Assembly: GCA_028717445.1 (NCBI GenBank)
Contig: JAQUNU010000048.1
Coordinates: forward strand, 1 to 5,086
Direction of reading: 5' to 3'
DNA length: 5,086 nt
From: Candidatus Portnoyibacteriota bacterium
Lineage (GTDB): Bacteria; Patescibacteriota; Minisyncoccia; Portnoybacterales; GWB1-42-6
Part shown: one piece after another, positions 1-4,943 of the stretch
Layout: every line of letters begins with the position of its first letter
How positions within the stretch are numbered: position 1 is the stretch's first letter
The notes under the pieces: generated by a model
Database searches by the model: none
What the model saw: only the letters and a program-made list of their open reading frames with translations
Told to the model about the DNA's origin: nothing
Program-made: the position numbers and the translations under genes

Positions 1-324
1 GTCGATGCGGTCTTCGATCACCTTAATCGCGGTAGCCGCGATCGGATCGCCCTTGAATTCTGGAATTTCCAAATCGAAAAAAGCGTTCCATCTTTGATCA
101 AGATAAATATGGGATTTCCAGCCCGCTTCAAAATCGTTCAATTTTGAAAAATCCAGATCAGGCTCAAATCTTTGATGGGTCAGATCTCTTTGAACGCGCG
201 CGAAATAACGGATATCCGGAAAAATAGCGCCGGCAAAAAAATCACCCGCTATTTGGATTTCGTTCTGCTTGTTATTTTTCAAATACCGCTGCGCGAAAGC
301 AAGATGAGTGATGACGCTGGGCAT
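1..324 (-). CDS. Conserved hypothetical protein, possible metal-dependent hydrolase-like fold (N-terminal part, second family copy)
   Basis: This is the first 108 codons of a gene that runs off the left edge of the window, so the C-terminus is not visible. The start ATG (322-324) lies two bases after the stop of the DUF192 gene (sequence TGATTATG on the minus strand), and no Shine-Dalgarno is visible, so translation is probably coupled. The protein is clearly a paralogue of the one at 817-1410. Both begin MPxxITHLA and share FPDI (here 35-38), RDLTH (46-50) and GWKxHIYxDxxW (68-79). The conserved polar residues are H7, D37, H50, H72 and D76. This spacing recalls the N-terminal half of the zinc-dependent phospholipase C/S1-P1 nuclease-like proteins, where such residues bind metal. 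That assignment is inference and no activity can be named. No signal peptide or membrane segment is seen in the visible part, so it is probably cytoplasmic. Confidence 0.8.
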   Translation of the reverse strand, partial: MPSVITHLAFAQRYLKNNKQNEIQIAGDFFAGAIFPDIRYFARVQRDLTHQRFEPDLDFSKLNDFEAGWKSHIYLDQRWNAFFDLEIPEFKGDPIAATAIKVIEDRID

Positions 325-326
325 AA

Positions 327-782
327 TCAATATAAAATTTCGTCGCCTATTTTGATGCCGTATTTTTCGACCAGGCCGGCATTTATTTCCAAAACTTTAT
401 CAACCGGCTCTTTGGGCTGGTATTTGGGCAGGTTTAAATACGAATTTTCGCGCGGATAAGGAATATTTTCGGAAAGATCCGTTATTTTATTTCCGGAAAT
501 CCAAATAAAATCAAGCGGAAATTTCATGTCCTTCATCCAGAATCCATAGAGATCCGGTTTTTCAAAAATAAAAAGCATGCCTTGGTTTTGGTCCAGGGAA
601 TCTCGTCCCGAAAGCCCCCGGGCTCTCTCCCGCGGATCATCCGCGAATTTCACCGCGATGCTTGCCCTTGTTTTTGCCTGGCTGAAGATGACAAGAGTTT
701 TATCATTCTCAATGCCAAGCAGCCAAAAAGACACAGCAGCGGTCAATACCAATAAAATTAAAAGGAGAATCAATTTGCGCAT
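327..782 (-). CDS. DUF192 family protein, membrane-anchored or exported
   Basis: This 151-residue protein has a hydrophobic N-terminus (about residues 3-22, after a basic MRK) that acts as a signal anchor or uncleaved signal peptide. The rest would lie outside the membrane. Residues 31-151 match the DUF192 (COG1430) fold: GLSGR at 56-60, GMLF at 68-71, FWMKDM at 81-86 followed by PLDFIWI at 89-95, then Y121/P123 and VLEINAG at 130-136. These are the hallmark positions of the family, whose biochemical role is not established. The length is normal for the family and the gene is intact. It lies 34 bases after the unknown gene at 817-1410 and two bases before that gene's paralogue at 1-324, all on one strand, so it is probably co-transcribed with both. 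No Shine-Dalgarno precedes the ATG; this start is chosen because it places the basic residues directly before the hydrophobic stretch. Confidence 0.93.
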   Translation of the reverse strand: MRKLILLLILLVLTAAVSFWLLGIENDKTLVIFSQAKTRASIAVKFADDPRERARGLSGRDSLDQNQGMLFIFEKPDLYGFWMKDMKFPLDFIWISGNKITDLSENIPYPRENSYLNLPKYQPKEPVDKVLEINAGLVEKYGIKIGDEILY

Positions 783-816
783 ATATTTCAGGGATTTGCC
801 GCTATCGTAAGGCGGC

Positions 817-1410
817 CTACGGCATTATTCTATCAATTATCCGGGCTAAAAAAGCATTTAGTTCTTTGTCCTTTTTTAATTCGGCCATTTTCCCCATTAA
901 AGCGACGATTGAATCGCGCGGAAAAACAAATTTTAAATAATTTTTTATATTAAGCGTGGCGAAATAATCCGCGCTTACCGAATAATAAAGCTTCATTTTT
1001 TCTTCCGGAACTCCTGCAACGTTGAGGCGGTTTGGTTTTTTTAAAATTTCTAGGATCCGGCCAAATTCCAGAATCCTTTTTTTATCGGCCTTATCGGCAA
1101 TAAATTTGGCGGCTACCGAAGACAGAATTTTATCGTCCTTGTAATAATTTTCAAAAAGCGGGCTTTTTCTGATGACCTTGTTCCATTGGCTGTCAATATA
1201 AATATGGAATTTCCAACCGGATTTAAAAGAATCAAACCGCGATAAATTAAGCGCGGCTTTATATTTTTTATGCGTCAAATCGCGCTCCAGATGAGCCAGA
1301 TATTTTATATCCGGAAAAACGGTTCCCAGAATGAATTTTTTGTAATCCTTTTTTGGATTTTGCCCTAAATACCTTTCGGCACAGGCAAGATGAGTGATTA
1401 ATCCGGGCAT
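817..1410 (-). CDS. Conserved hypothetical protein, possible metal-dependent hydrolase-like fold (complete family copy)
   Basis: This complete 197-residue soluble protein has no signal peptide or transmembrane stretch. I do not recognise it with certainty. The conserved features, judged by comparison with its paralogue at 1-324, are MPxxITHLA (1-9), FPDI (32-35), RDLTH (43-47) and GWKFHIYIDSQW (65-76). H7, D34, H47, H69 and D73 are candidate metal ligands. The order His, Pro-Asp, Thr-His, then a helix with HxxxD resembles the N-terminal half of the zinc-dependent phospholipase C-like family (PF00882), but the C-terminal half (about 95-197, helical and Lys-rich) shows nothing diagnostic. Divergence within the pair is greatest outside the motifs. 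The gene follows cca after 67 bases and precedes the DUF192 gene by 34 bases, consistent with one operon. The ATG at 1408-1410 matches the paralogue's start exactly, which supports it despite the lack of a Shine-Dalgarno sequence. Confidence 0.88.
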   Translation of the reverse strand: MPGLITHLACAERYLGQNPKKDYKKFILGTVFPDIKYLAHLERDLTHKKYKAALNLSRFDSFKSGWKFHIYIDSQWNKVIRKSPLFENYYKDDKILSSVAAKFIADKADKKRILEFGRILEILKKPNRLNVAGVPEEKMKLYYSVSADYFATLNIKNYLKFVFPRDSIVALMGKMAELKKDKELNAFLARIIDRIMP

Positions 1411-1477
1411 TTCTAGAACTAGATTTTTCTTTTAATCTTCCGCTTCTTTTCCGCAATTCTTGCATCTGAAAAATTTG

Positions 1478-2926
1478 CTATTTTACCCAATATTTTCCTT
1501 TTATTTGCGTGTCCTCCTCTTCTTTCTTTTCTTCAATTTTGCCTTTCGCCATTTTCCTTAATTCGACAAGATCCTCGTTGGCTAATTCGAGCACCCTCTT
1601 TTCCAGACATTCTTTTTTGTTCTTTTCCGGGTCTTCAATAACCTCGGCCAATAAGACATCCAGAATCGCGCCGATTTTGGGACCGGGCTCGATCTTTAAA
1701 ATTCCCATAAGATCATTCCCGTCAACCTTCAACATCTTGGCCGAAATCGGATCGTGCTGAACTTTCTCAACCATATATTGGAAATGCCGCAAACGATAGG
1801 GCTGGGCTTTGGGTACTCCCGAACCCAGACGATCAGCCACTCTCACGTTAATCAGGTCTTTCATATTTTCCGGCCCAACGCGACGCAGAAGCCGCCGCAC
1901 AGCCGCTTCGGTGACCACGCCAACTTCATAAACGAACATGTGGTTACGGATAAGCAGGCATATTTTCTCGATCTGGTTATTTGAGAATCTCAAGCGCTCC
2001 AAGATTCGCGCGGCAAACTTAGCGCTTAAAAAATCGTGATTATAAAATGTCGAGTCAGGCCCCTCCCCCGCTTTGGCCTGGGGCTTGGCAATATCGTGCA
2101 AAAGGGCTGCAAGCCGCACTTCCAGATTGAATTTTTTTTCAGCTGCGAATTTAAGAGAATGCAGACAATGTTCATAGACCGTGTAGATGTGGTGGCGATT
2201 TTGGGAAACGCCGACTCCTTTTTCCAATTCCGGAATAATATATTTAAGCAATTCCGCCTCGCGCAAAAGTTCAATTCCTTCGGCCGGCCGATCAGACATG
2301 ATCATTTTTACCAGCTCTTCCCGTATTCTTTCTTTGGCAATGACCTGCAGCCAACCGGCATTTTTCTTAATCGCCTCAAATGTCTCTTTTTCAATTTTAA
2401 AATTAAGAACGCTCGCCAACCTGATTGCTCGCATCAGGCGCAAGGCATCTTCGCCGAATCTTTCTTCCGCTTTGCCGACCGCTCGAATGATTTTCCTTTC
2501 AATATCTTCTCGCCCTTCAAACGGATCAATTATCGCAAACTCCGAATTTTGAATTTTTAAAGCAACGGCATTTATCGTAAAATCTCGCCGCGCCAAATCT
2601 TCCTTAAGACTCCCGGCCGCCCTGACTTCGTCCGGATGCCTTTTATCGGAATATTTTGCTTCGGAACGAAAGGTCGTCACTTCGATTTCTTTTAAAGAAA
2701 CATGCTTGCTTTTCGTCAAAACCGTTACGGTAAGAAACTGATTTTCGTAATAGCTATCAGAGAATAGCTCTTTCATTTCTTCGGGTTTGGCGCTGGTGGC
2801 GATATCCCAATCATTGGGTTCCAAGCCCAAAAGAAGGTCGCGAACACAGCCGCCTACGACATAAGCTTCAAAGCCGTTTTTTTCCAGTTTTTGAATAATA
2901 TTTTTGACCTCTTTGGGAATTTCCAT
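1478..2926 (-). CDS. cca: CCA-adding tRNA nucleotidyltransferase (class II, with HD domain)
   Basis: The 482-residue enzyme adds or repairs the 3' CCA of tRNAs from CTP and ATP, in the cytoplasm. Domain order is as follows. A nucleotidyltransferase head covers about 1-150, with GGCVRD (25-30), the metal-binding pair D39/D41 in NDWDIAT, and RRDFTINA (113-120). The nucleotide-selecting motif EDALR (159-163) comes next, then the RNA-binding neck with KERIREEL (198-205). An HD phosphohydrolase-like domain covers about 245-370, with HH 245-246, HD 277-278 and NHD 296-298. The tail domain (about 395-450) resembles the C-terminal domain of bacterial Cca proteins. The last 25 residues are Lys/Glu-rich and look disordered. 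The usual FGTV near residue 64 reads FLTV here. All catalytic positions are present, so it should be active; poly(A) polymerase is the alternative, but the EDxxR motif and the C-terminal domain favour CCA addition. It is first in the leftward operon and divergent from the SIMPL gene. Confidence 0.96.
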   Translation of the reverse strand: MEIPKEVKNIIQKLEKNGFEAYVVGGCVRDLLLGLEPNDWDIATSAKPEEMKELFSDSYYENQFLTVTVLTKSKHVSLKEIEVTTFRSEAKYSDKRHPDEVRAAGSLKEDLARRDFTINAVALKIQNSEFAIIDPFEGREDIERKIIRAVGKAEERFGEDALRLMRAIRLASVLNFKIEKETFEAIKKNAGWLQVIAKERIREELVKMIMSDRPAEGIELLREAELLKYIIPELEKGVGVSQNRHHIYTVYEHCLHSLKFAAEKKFNLEVRLAALLHDIAKPQAKAGEGPDSTFYNHDFLSAKFAARILERLRFSNNQIEKICLLIRNHMFVYEVGVVTEAAVRRLLRRVGPENMKDLINVRVADRLGSGVPKAQPYRLRHFQYMVEKVQHDPISAKMLKVDGNDLMGILKIEPGPKIGAILDVLLAEVIEDPEKNKKECLEKRVLELANEDLVELRKMAKGKIEEKKEEEDTQIKGKYWVK

Positions 2927-2933
2927 ATTTAAA

Positions 2934-2962
2934 ATCTTACCTTAAATTAGCGATTTTTTCAA
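2934..2962 (-). promoter_or_regulatory. Sigma70-type promoter for the cca operon
   Basis: On the minus strand a -35 TTGAAA (2962-2957; five of six consensus bases) and a -10 TAAGAT (2939-2934; four of six) are separated by an optimal 17 bases. Only seven bases (2933-2927) lie between the -10 and the cca ATG. The expected start of transcription is therefore at or within a base or two of the ATG, giving a leaderless mRNA. An AAGG (2944-2941, minus strand) could be mistaken for a Shine-Dalgarno but lies upstream of the -10 element and would not be transcribed from this promoter. Confidence 0.6.
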
Positions 2963-2976
2963 TTTTGTGCTAAAAT
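2948..2976 (+). promoter_or_regulatory. Possible extended -10 promoter for the SIMPL gene and tRNA-Arg
   Basis: TGC followed by TAAAAT (2968-2976) fits an extended -10 element (TGnTATAAT). The matching -35 position (2948-2953, TAGCGA) is poor, which extended -10 promoters tolerate. Transcription would begin near 2983, giving a leader of roughly 35-50 bases. An alternative -10, CATAAT at 2977-2982, overlaps it. The element interleaves with the cca promoter on the other strand, so the two may compete for polymerase. Confidence 0.4.
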
Positions 2977-2990
2977 CATAATAATTTAAT

Positions 2991-3026
2991 AGGGCCATCG
3001 CGGTCTTTTAAAGCCAAAGTGGCCCT
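2991..3026 (+). repeat. Inverted repeat at the SIMPL gene start (possible leader hairpin)
   Basis: AGGGCCA (2991-2997) and TGGCCCT (3020-3026) are perfect 7-base complements around a 22-base loop. The right arm overlaps the upstream in-frame GTG at 3019-3021, so folding would hide that codon and leave the ATG at 3034 open. It may be a leader hairpin or an operator; there is no T-tract, so it is not a terminator. Confidence 0.4.
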
Positions 3027-3033
3027 CAAACCC

Positions 3034-3819
3034 ATGGACATTATTAACGCAAATTCTCCATCAGGCAAAAGCCTGCGCCCCGCCATCAGCGTTTTTTTAG
3101 CAATCCTTCTGTTATCAGCCGCTTTTTTCCTAATTTTAGCGGGGATAAACGAAGTCAAAAAGAACCAGTATATCGGCCAAGACATCGAACGAAAAAATTC
3201 GATCACCATCAACGGGGAAGGAAAGATTTTTGCCAAGCCGGACATCGGCCAAATCAGCTTATCAGTCATCACCGAAGCAAAATCAGTCGCGGATGCTCAA
3301 AAAAACAATAATGAAAAAATGAATAAAATCATCGAAACCATTGAGGCAACGGGTGTTGACGAAAAAGACATCAAGACTGCTAACTACAACATTTATCCCA
3401 AATATCAATACACTTATGGCAAAAGCGTCCTGATTGGCTACGAAGTCAGCCAGACGCTTGAAATTAAAATTCGGAATCTAGATAAATTTGGCGAGATTAT
3501 CGCCAAGGCCACGGAAAATGGCGCCAATCAGGTCGGATCCCTCACGTTCACTTTTGACGACCCGGAGAAACTAAAGACTGAAGCCAGACAGAAAGCAATT
3601 GAAAACGCCCGGGAAAAAGCCGAGGCCCTGGCCGACGCGCTCAAAGTCGATCTAGTCAGAATCATCGATTTTTCGGAAAGTTCCAGCGAACCGCCCGTCC
3701 CTTATTCTTACAGCTATAAAGAAGCGTATGGCGTGGGCGGCGGCGGAGATACAGCCTCAATCCAAACCGGACAGAACGAAATTATCGCGAACGTTTCGAT
3801 TACTTACGAAATAAAATAA
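3034..3819 (+). CDS. SIMPL (DUF541) domain membrane-anchored protein
   Basis: The protein has 261 residues from the ATG. A short polar N-terminus is followed by one hydrophobic segment (about 17-37), so the protein is a single-pass membrane protein with its main domain outside the cytoplasm. From about residue 55 it matches the SIMPL/DUF541 family (COG2968, YggE/BP26-like). There is an opening strand GEGKIFAKPD (61-70), a helix rich in Asn/Lys, YEVSQTLEIKI (136-146), a long charged helix (about 179-204), and the closing strand near ANVSITYEI. A Gly-rich, Tyr/Ser-rich linker lies near 220-241. Family members are linked to envelope stress and oligomerise in some bacteria; the exact role is unknown. 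An in-frame GTG at 3019 would add five residues; ATG is preferred because the GTG lies in a predicted hairpin and neither has a Shine-Dalgarno. The gene diverges from cca and the tRNA follows after 36 bases with no terminator between, so read-through transcription is likely. Confidence 0.92.
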   Translation: MDIINANSPSGKSLRPAISVFLAILLLSAAFFLILAGINEVKKNQYIGQDIERKNSITINGEGKIFAKPDIGQISLSVITEAKSVADAQKNNNEKMNKIIETIEATGVDEKDIKTANYNIYPKYQYTYGKSVLIGYEVSQTLEIKIRNLDKFGEIIAKATENGANQVGSLTFTFDDPEKLKTEARQKAIENAREKAEALADALKVDLVRIIDFSESSSEPPVPYSYSYKEAYGVGGGGDTASIQTGQNEIIANVSITYEIK

Positions 3820-3842
3820 AATAATAAATTGCCGGAGCCTAA

Positions 3843-3940
3843 TTCCGTCCAAGGCGCGCCCTTAGCTCAATGGACAGAGCGTCTGGCTTCGGACCAGAAG
3901 GTTAGGGGTTCGAGTCCCTTAGGGCGCGCCTTGGACGGAA
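3843..3940. repeat. 20-bp perfect inverted repeat extending the tRNA acceptor stem
   Basis: The left arm TTCCGTCCAAGGCGCGCCCT (3843-3862) is the exact reverse complement of 3921-3940. The inner seven pairs are the tRNA acceptor stem. The other 13 pairs join the 5' leader (3843-3855) to the discriminator base and 3' trailer (3928-3940). Both arms contain the 8-base palindrome GGCGCGCC (3853-3860 and 3923-3930). In RNA, the precursor would be a tRNA capped by an uninterrupted 20-bp helix. It is not a conventional terminator because the loop is a full tRNA body and no T-tract follows. Confidence 0.95.
3856..3928 (+). tRNA. tRNA-Arg (anticodon TCG)
   Basis: A complete cloverleaf of 73 bases is visible without the 3' CCA. 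The acceptor stem has seven perfect pairs (GCGCCCT 3856-3862 with AGGGCGC 3921-3927). The D arm is GCTC/GAGC with an 8-base loop, the anticodon stem is TCTGG/CCAGA around CTTCGGA, and the variable region is 5 bases. The T arm is AGGGG/CCCTT around TTCGAGT, with one G-T wobble. The anticodon TCG (3889-3891) reads CGA and related arginine codons; A at position 20 (3874) of the D loop is the usual bacterial arginine identity base. The discriminator is G3928. The genome continues CCT rather than CCA, so the terminal A must be added after transcription. The gene probably shares a transcript with the upstream SIMPL gene. Confidence 0.97.
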
Positions 3941-4033
3941 GACCGGTTGCCGGAAAGTTGAATCTATTCGAAAAAGTAAAATAAATATTTAGATTTAAAG
4001 ATTCAAAAAATCCGCCAGAAAAACTAACTGGAA

Positions 4034-4079
4034 TTAAATCAAAAACCGCCTCCAAAATGAGAGGCGGTTTTTGATTTAA
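4034..4079. terminator. Bidirectional intrinsic terminator between convergent genes
   Basis: A perfect 19-bp stem (4034-4052 with 4061-4079) encloses an 8-base loop. Its core CCGCCTC/GAGGCGG is flanked by A5 on the left and T5 on the right, so each strand reads as a GC-rich hairpin followed by a U-tract. It ends rightward transcription from the SIMPL-tRNA unit and leftward transcription from the pilus genes, whose last stop codon is at 4085-4087. The stretch from the tRNA trailer to this stem (3941-4033) is AT-rich and shows no gene. Confidence 0.93.
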
Positions 4080-4084
4080 AAAAA

Positions 4085-4357
4085 TTAGTTAAACGGATCC
4101 CAATAGGCCTTTTCCACATCAAGATTAGCCTGCCTTTGCTTGACCACGGAATTAATTTTCCCGTAAATTCTCTCGTCAAGAGAAAGATCTTTTATATCCG
4201 GATTGGGCGACGGCGTTCGCCAGACATAAAAGAAAAAGATGGCAAAACAATAAAACAAAGCGACCAAGGCCGAAACAACCAAGATTATTTTTTGAGAATT
4301 CAAAAAAAATTCCTTCGCACCGGCGATCTTTTCATTTAAATTGTTCTGAATTGCCAT
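4085..4357 (-). CDS. Small single-pass membrane protein, last gene of the pilN-pilO cluster
   Basis: This 90-residue protein is not recognised as a named family. It has a polar, Asn/Lys-containing N-terminus (1-22), one strong transmembrane helix (about 23-46, rich in Phe, Leu and Val), a proline-rich exit (49-53), and a charged C-terminal tail. The tail contains DLSLDERIYGKI (57-68) and ends AYWDPFN. The basic WR after the helix leaves the topology unclear, but by analogy with PilN and PilO the tail would be extracytoplasmic. The ATG is ten bases after the pilO stop, with an A/T-only spacer and no Shine-Dalgarno, so it depends on the pilO transcript. Position suggests a third small subunit of the pilus platform. 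It lacks the lipobox and beta-domain of PilP, so it is not a standard PilP. Confidence 0.82.
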   Translation of the reverse strand: MAIQNNLNEKIAGAKEFFLNSQKIILVVSALVALFYCFAIFFFYVWRTPSPNPDIKDLSLDERIYGKINSVVKQRQANLDVEKAYWDPFN

Positions 4358-4367
4358 ATATTTATTT

Positions 4368-4943
4368 TTATTTTGGCGAAATGAAAGCCTTGAGATTAAT
4401 GCTGCTTCTTACGTCCCCGGCCTCAATCTTTGCTTCGCTCCCGATCTGAGAGGCATTTTCTTCAGACTTTGAAATCTGGATCTGCTGAACCTGAACATAA
4501 TATTTCATATTTTCCAGACATCTCAAAAAATGCATGAAATCGGGGAAGCTCCCGATAAGAGAGACGCGAAAAGAAAGAAAATTGTCTTTTTCTTTCTTAT
4601 CTGATTTTTCCCCGGCTGAAAAAAAATCAATATCAAACAAATTGTCAGTGGCCTGGGCGTAGAATTCGATCTCGCTTATAAAATCAAGCGGGTTCTCTTT
4701 AGAAAAAAAAGAGGATTGAAAAGTCTTCAAAGAAGAATCAATCTGCTTAACTCGGCTTTCTTCCCTATATTTTTCCCAGCCCAAATTTATCTCTTCGATC
4801 TTATCTTTTTTATCCGCCAGCTTTTGGTTGTCTTTGATTATTTGGGCGGTCAAAAACCAGCCGCCCGCCGCCAAAATCGTCAAATTGAGGCAAACAGCTC
4901 CGATCCCGATAAAAATCTTTTTTTGAAGCCAAGGATTGTCCAT
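4368..4943 (-). CDS. pilO: PilO-like type IV pilus inner-membrane platform protein
   Basis: The 191-residue protein has the PilO layout: a short cytoplasmic N-terminus, one transmembrane helix (about 10-34), a charged coiled-coil region (about 36-75), and a C-terminal ferredoxin-like domain. The last is visible as ENPLDFISEIEFYAQ (83-97), then FRVSLIGSFPDFMHFLRCLE (125-144), then YYVQVQQIQIS (148-158). The pattern of strand, helix and strand with a G-x-F/Y-x-x-F-x-x-F-L signature is typical of PilO. With PilN it would form the heterodimer that links the cytoplasmic PilM ring to the pilus machine. The ATG overlaps the preceding pilN-like stop by one base (TAATG), indicating translational coupling and confirming the start. 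The C-terminus is slightly extended by a polar segment (159-180). Sequence divergence is high, so the name rests on architecture and context together. Confidence 0.85.
   Translation of the reverse strand: MDNPWLQKKIFIGIGAVCLNLTILAAGGWFLTAQIIKDNQKLADKKDKIEEINLGWEKYREESRVKQIDSSLKTFQSSFFSKENPLDFISEIEFYAQATDNLFDIDFFSAGEKSDKKEKDNFLSFRVSLIGSFPDFMHFLRCLENMKYYVQVQQIQISKSEENASQIGSEAKIEAGDVRSSINLKAFISPK

Larger units (their letters stand above)
3829..3954. repeat. 8-bp direct repeat TTGCCGGA flanking the tRNA and its inverted repeat
   Basis: TTGCCGGA occurs at 3829-3836 and again at 3947-3954 in the same orientation. Each copy is separated from the nearest arm of the 20-bp inverted repeat by exactly six bases (3837-3842 and 3941-3946). 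The arrangement resembles a target-site duplication around inverted termini, but the 126-bp unit encodes only the tRNA and chance cannot be excluded. Confidence 0.5.

Noticed and set aside
172..459. Open frame on the plus strand opposite the unknown gene and the DUF192 gene
   Set aside because: Both genes on the minus strand are supported by family motifs and this frame crosses their junction without domain features.
631..645. Near-palindrome CGCGGATCATCCGCG
   Set aside because: It lies inside the DUF192 gene in codons for a conserved-length region, and no second copy was seen. It is likely a chance result of codon choice.
798..816. GC-rich 5-bp hairpin GCCGC/GCGGC in the gap before the DUF192 gene
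   Set aside because: The stem is short and no T-tract follows on the minus strand, so a terminator cannot be supported.
1412..1423. Short inverted repeat TCTAG-AA-CTAGA just before the start at 1410
   Set aside because: Five-base arms in AT-rich DNA are weak evidence for an operator, and no second copy is present.
1268..1465. 65-codon open frame on the minus strand reaching into the cca-downstream gap
   Set aside because: It overlaps the supported gene at 817-1410 in another frame, is full of Arg, Ser and Lys, and has no family features.
2036..2560. Long open frame on the plus strand opposite cca
   Set aside because: It lies wholly inside the cca gene, whose motifs are unambiguous, and its translation is rich in Phe and Arg with no domain pattern. 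It is an antisense shadow.
2976..3272. Open frame on the minus strand over the start of the SIMPL gene
   Set aside because: It is antisense to a well-supported coding region and shows no recognisable features.
3829..3954. Idea that the tRNA is a phage or plasmid attachment site
   Set aside because: No integrase and no duplicated tRNA 3' end occurs in the window. The repeats present are inverted or too short for an attachment core.
3958..4006. 8-bp inverted repeat TTGAATCT/AGATTCAA after the tRNA
   Set aside because: AT-rich arms are separated by 33 bases, with no associated tract. It is weaker than the nearby terminator and probably incidental.
3867..4055. Open frame on the minus strand across the tRNA and into the terminator
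   Set aside because: It would translate the complement of the tRNA and the hairpin, so it is not a gene.
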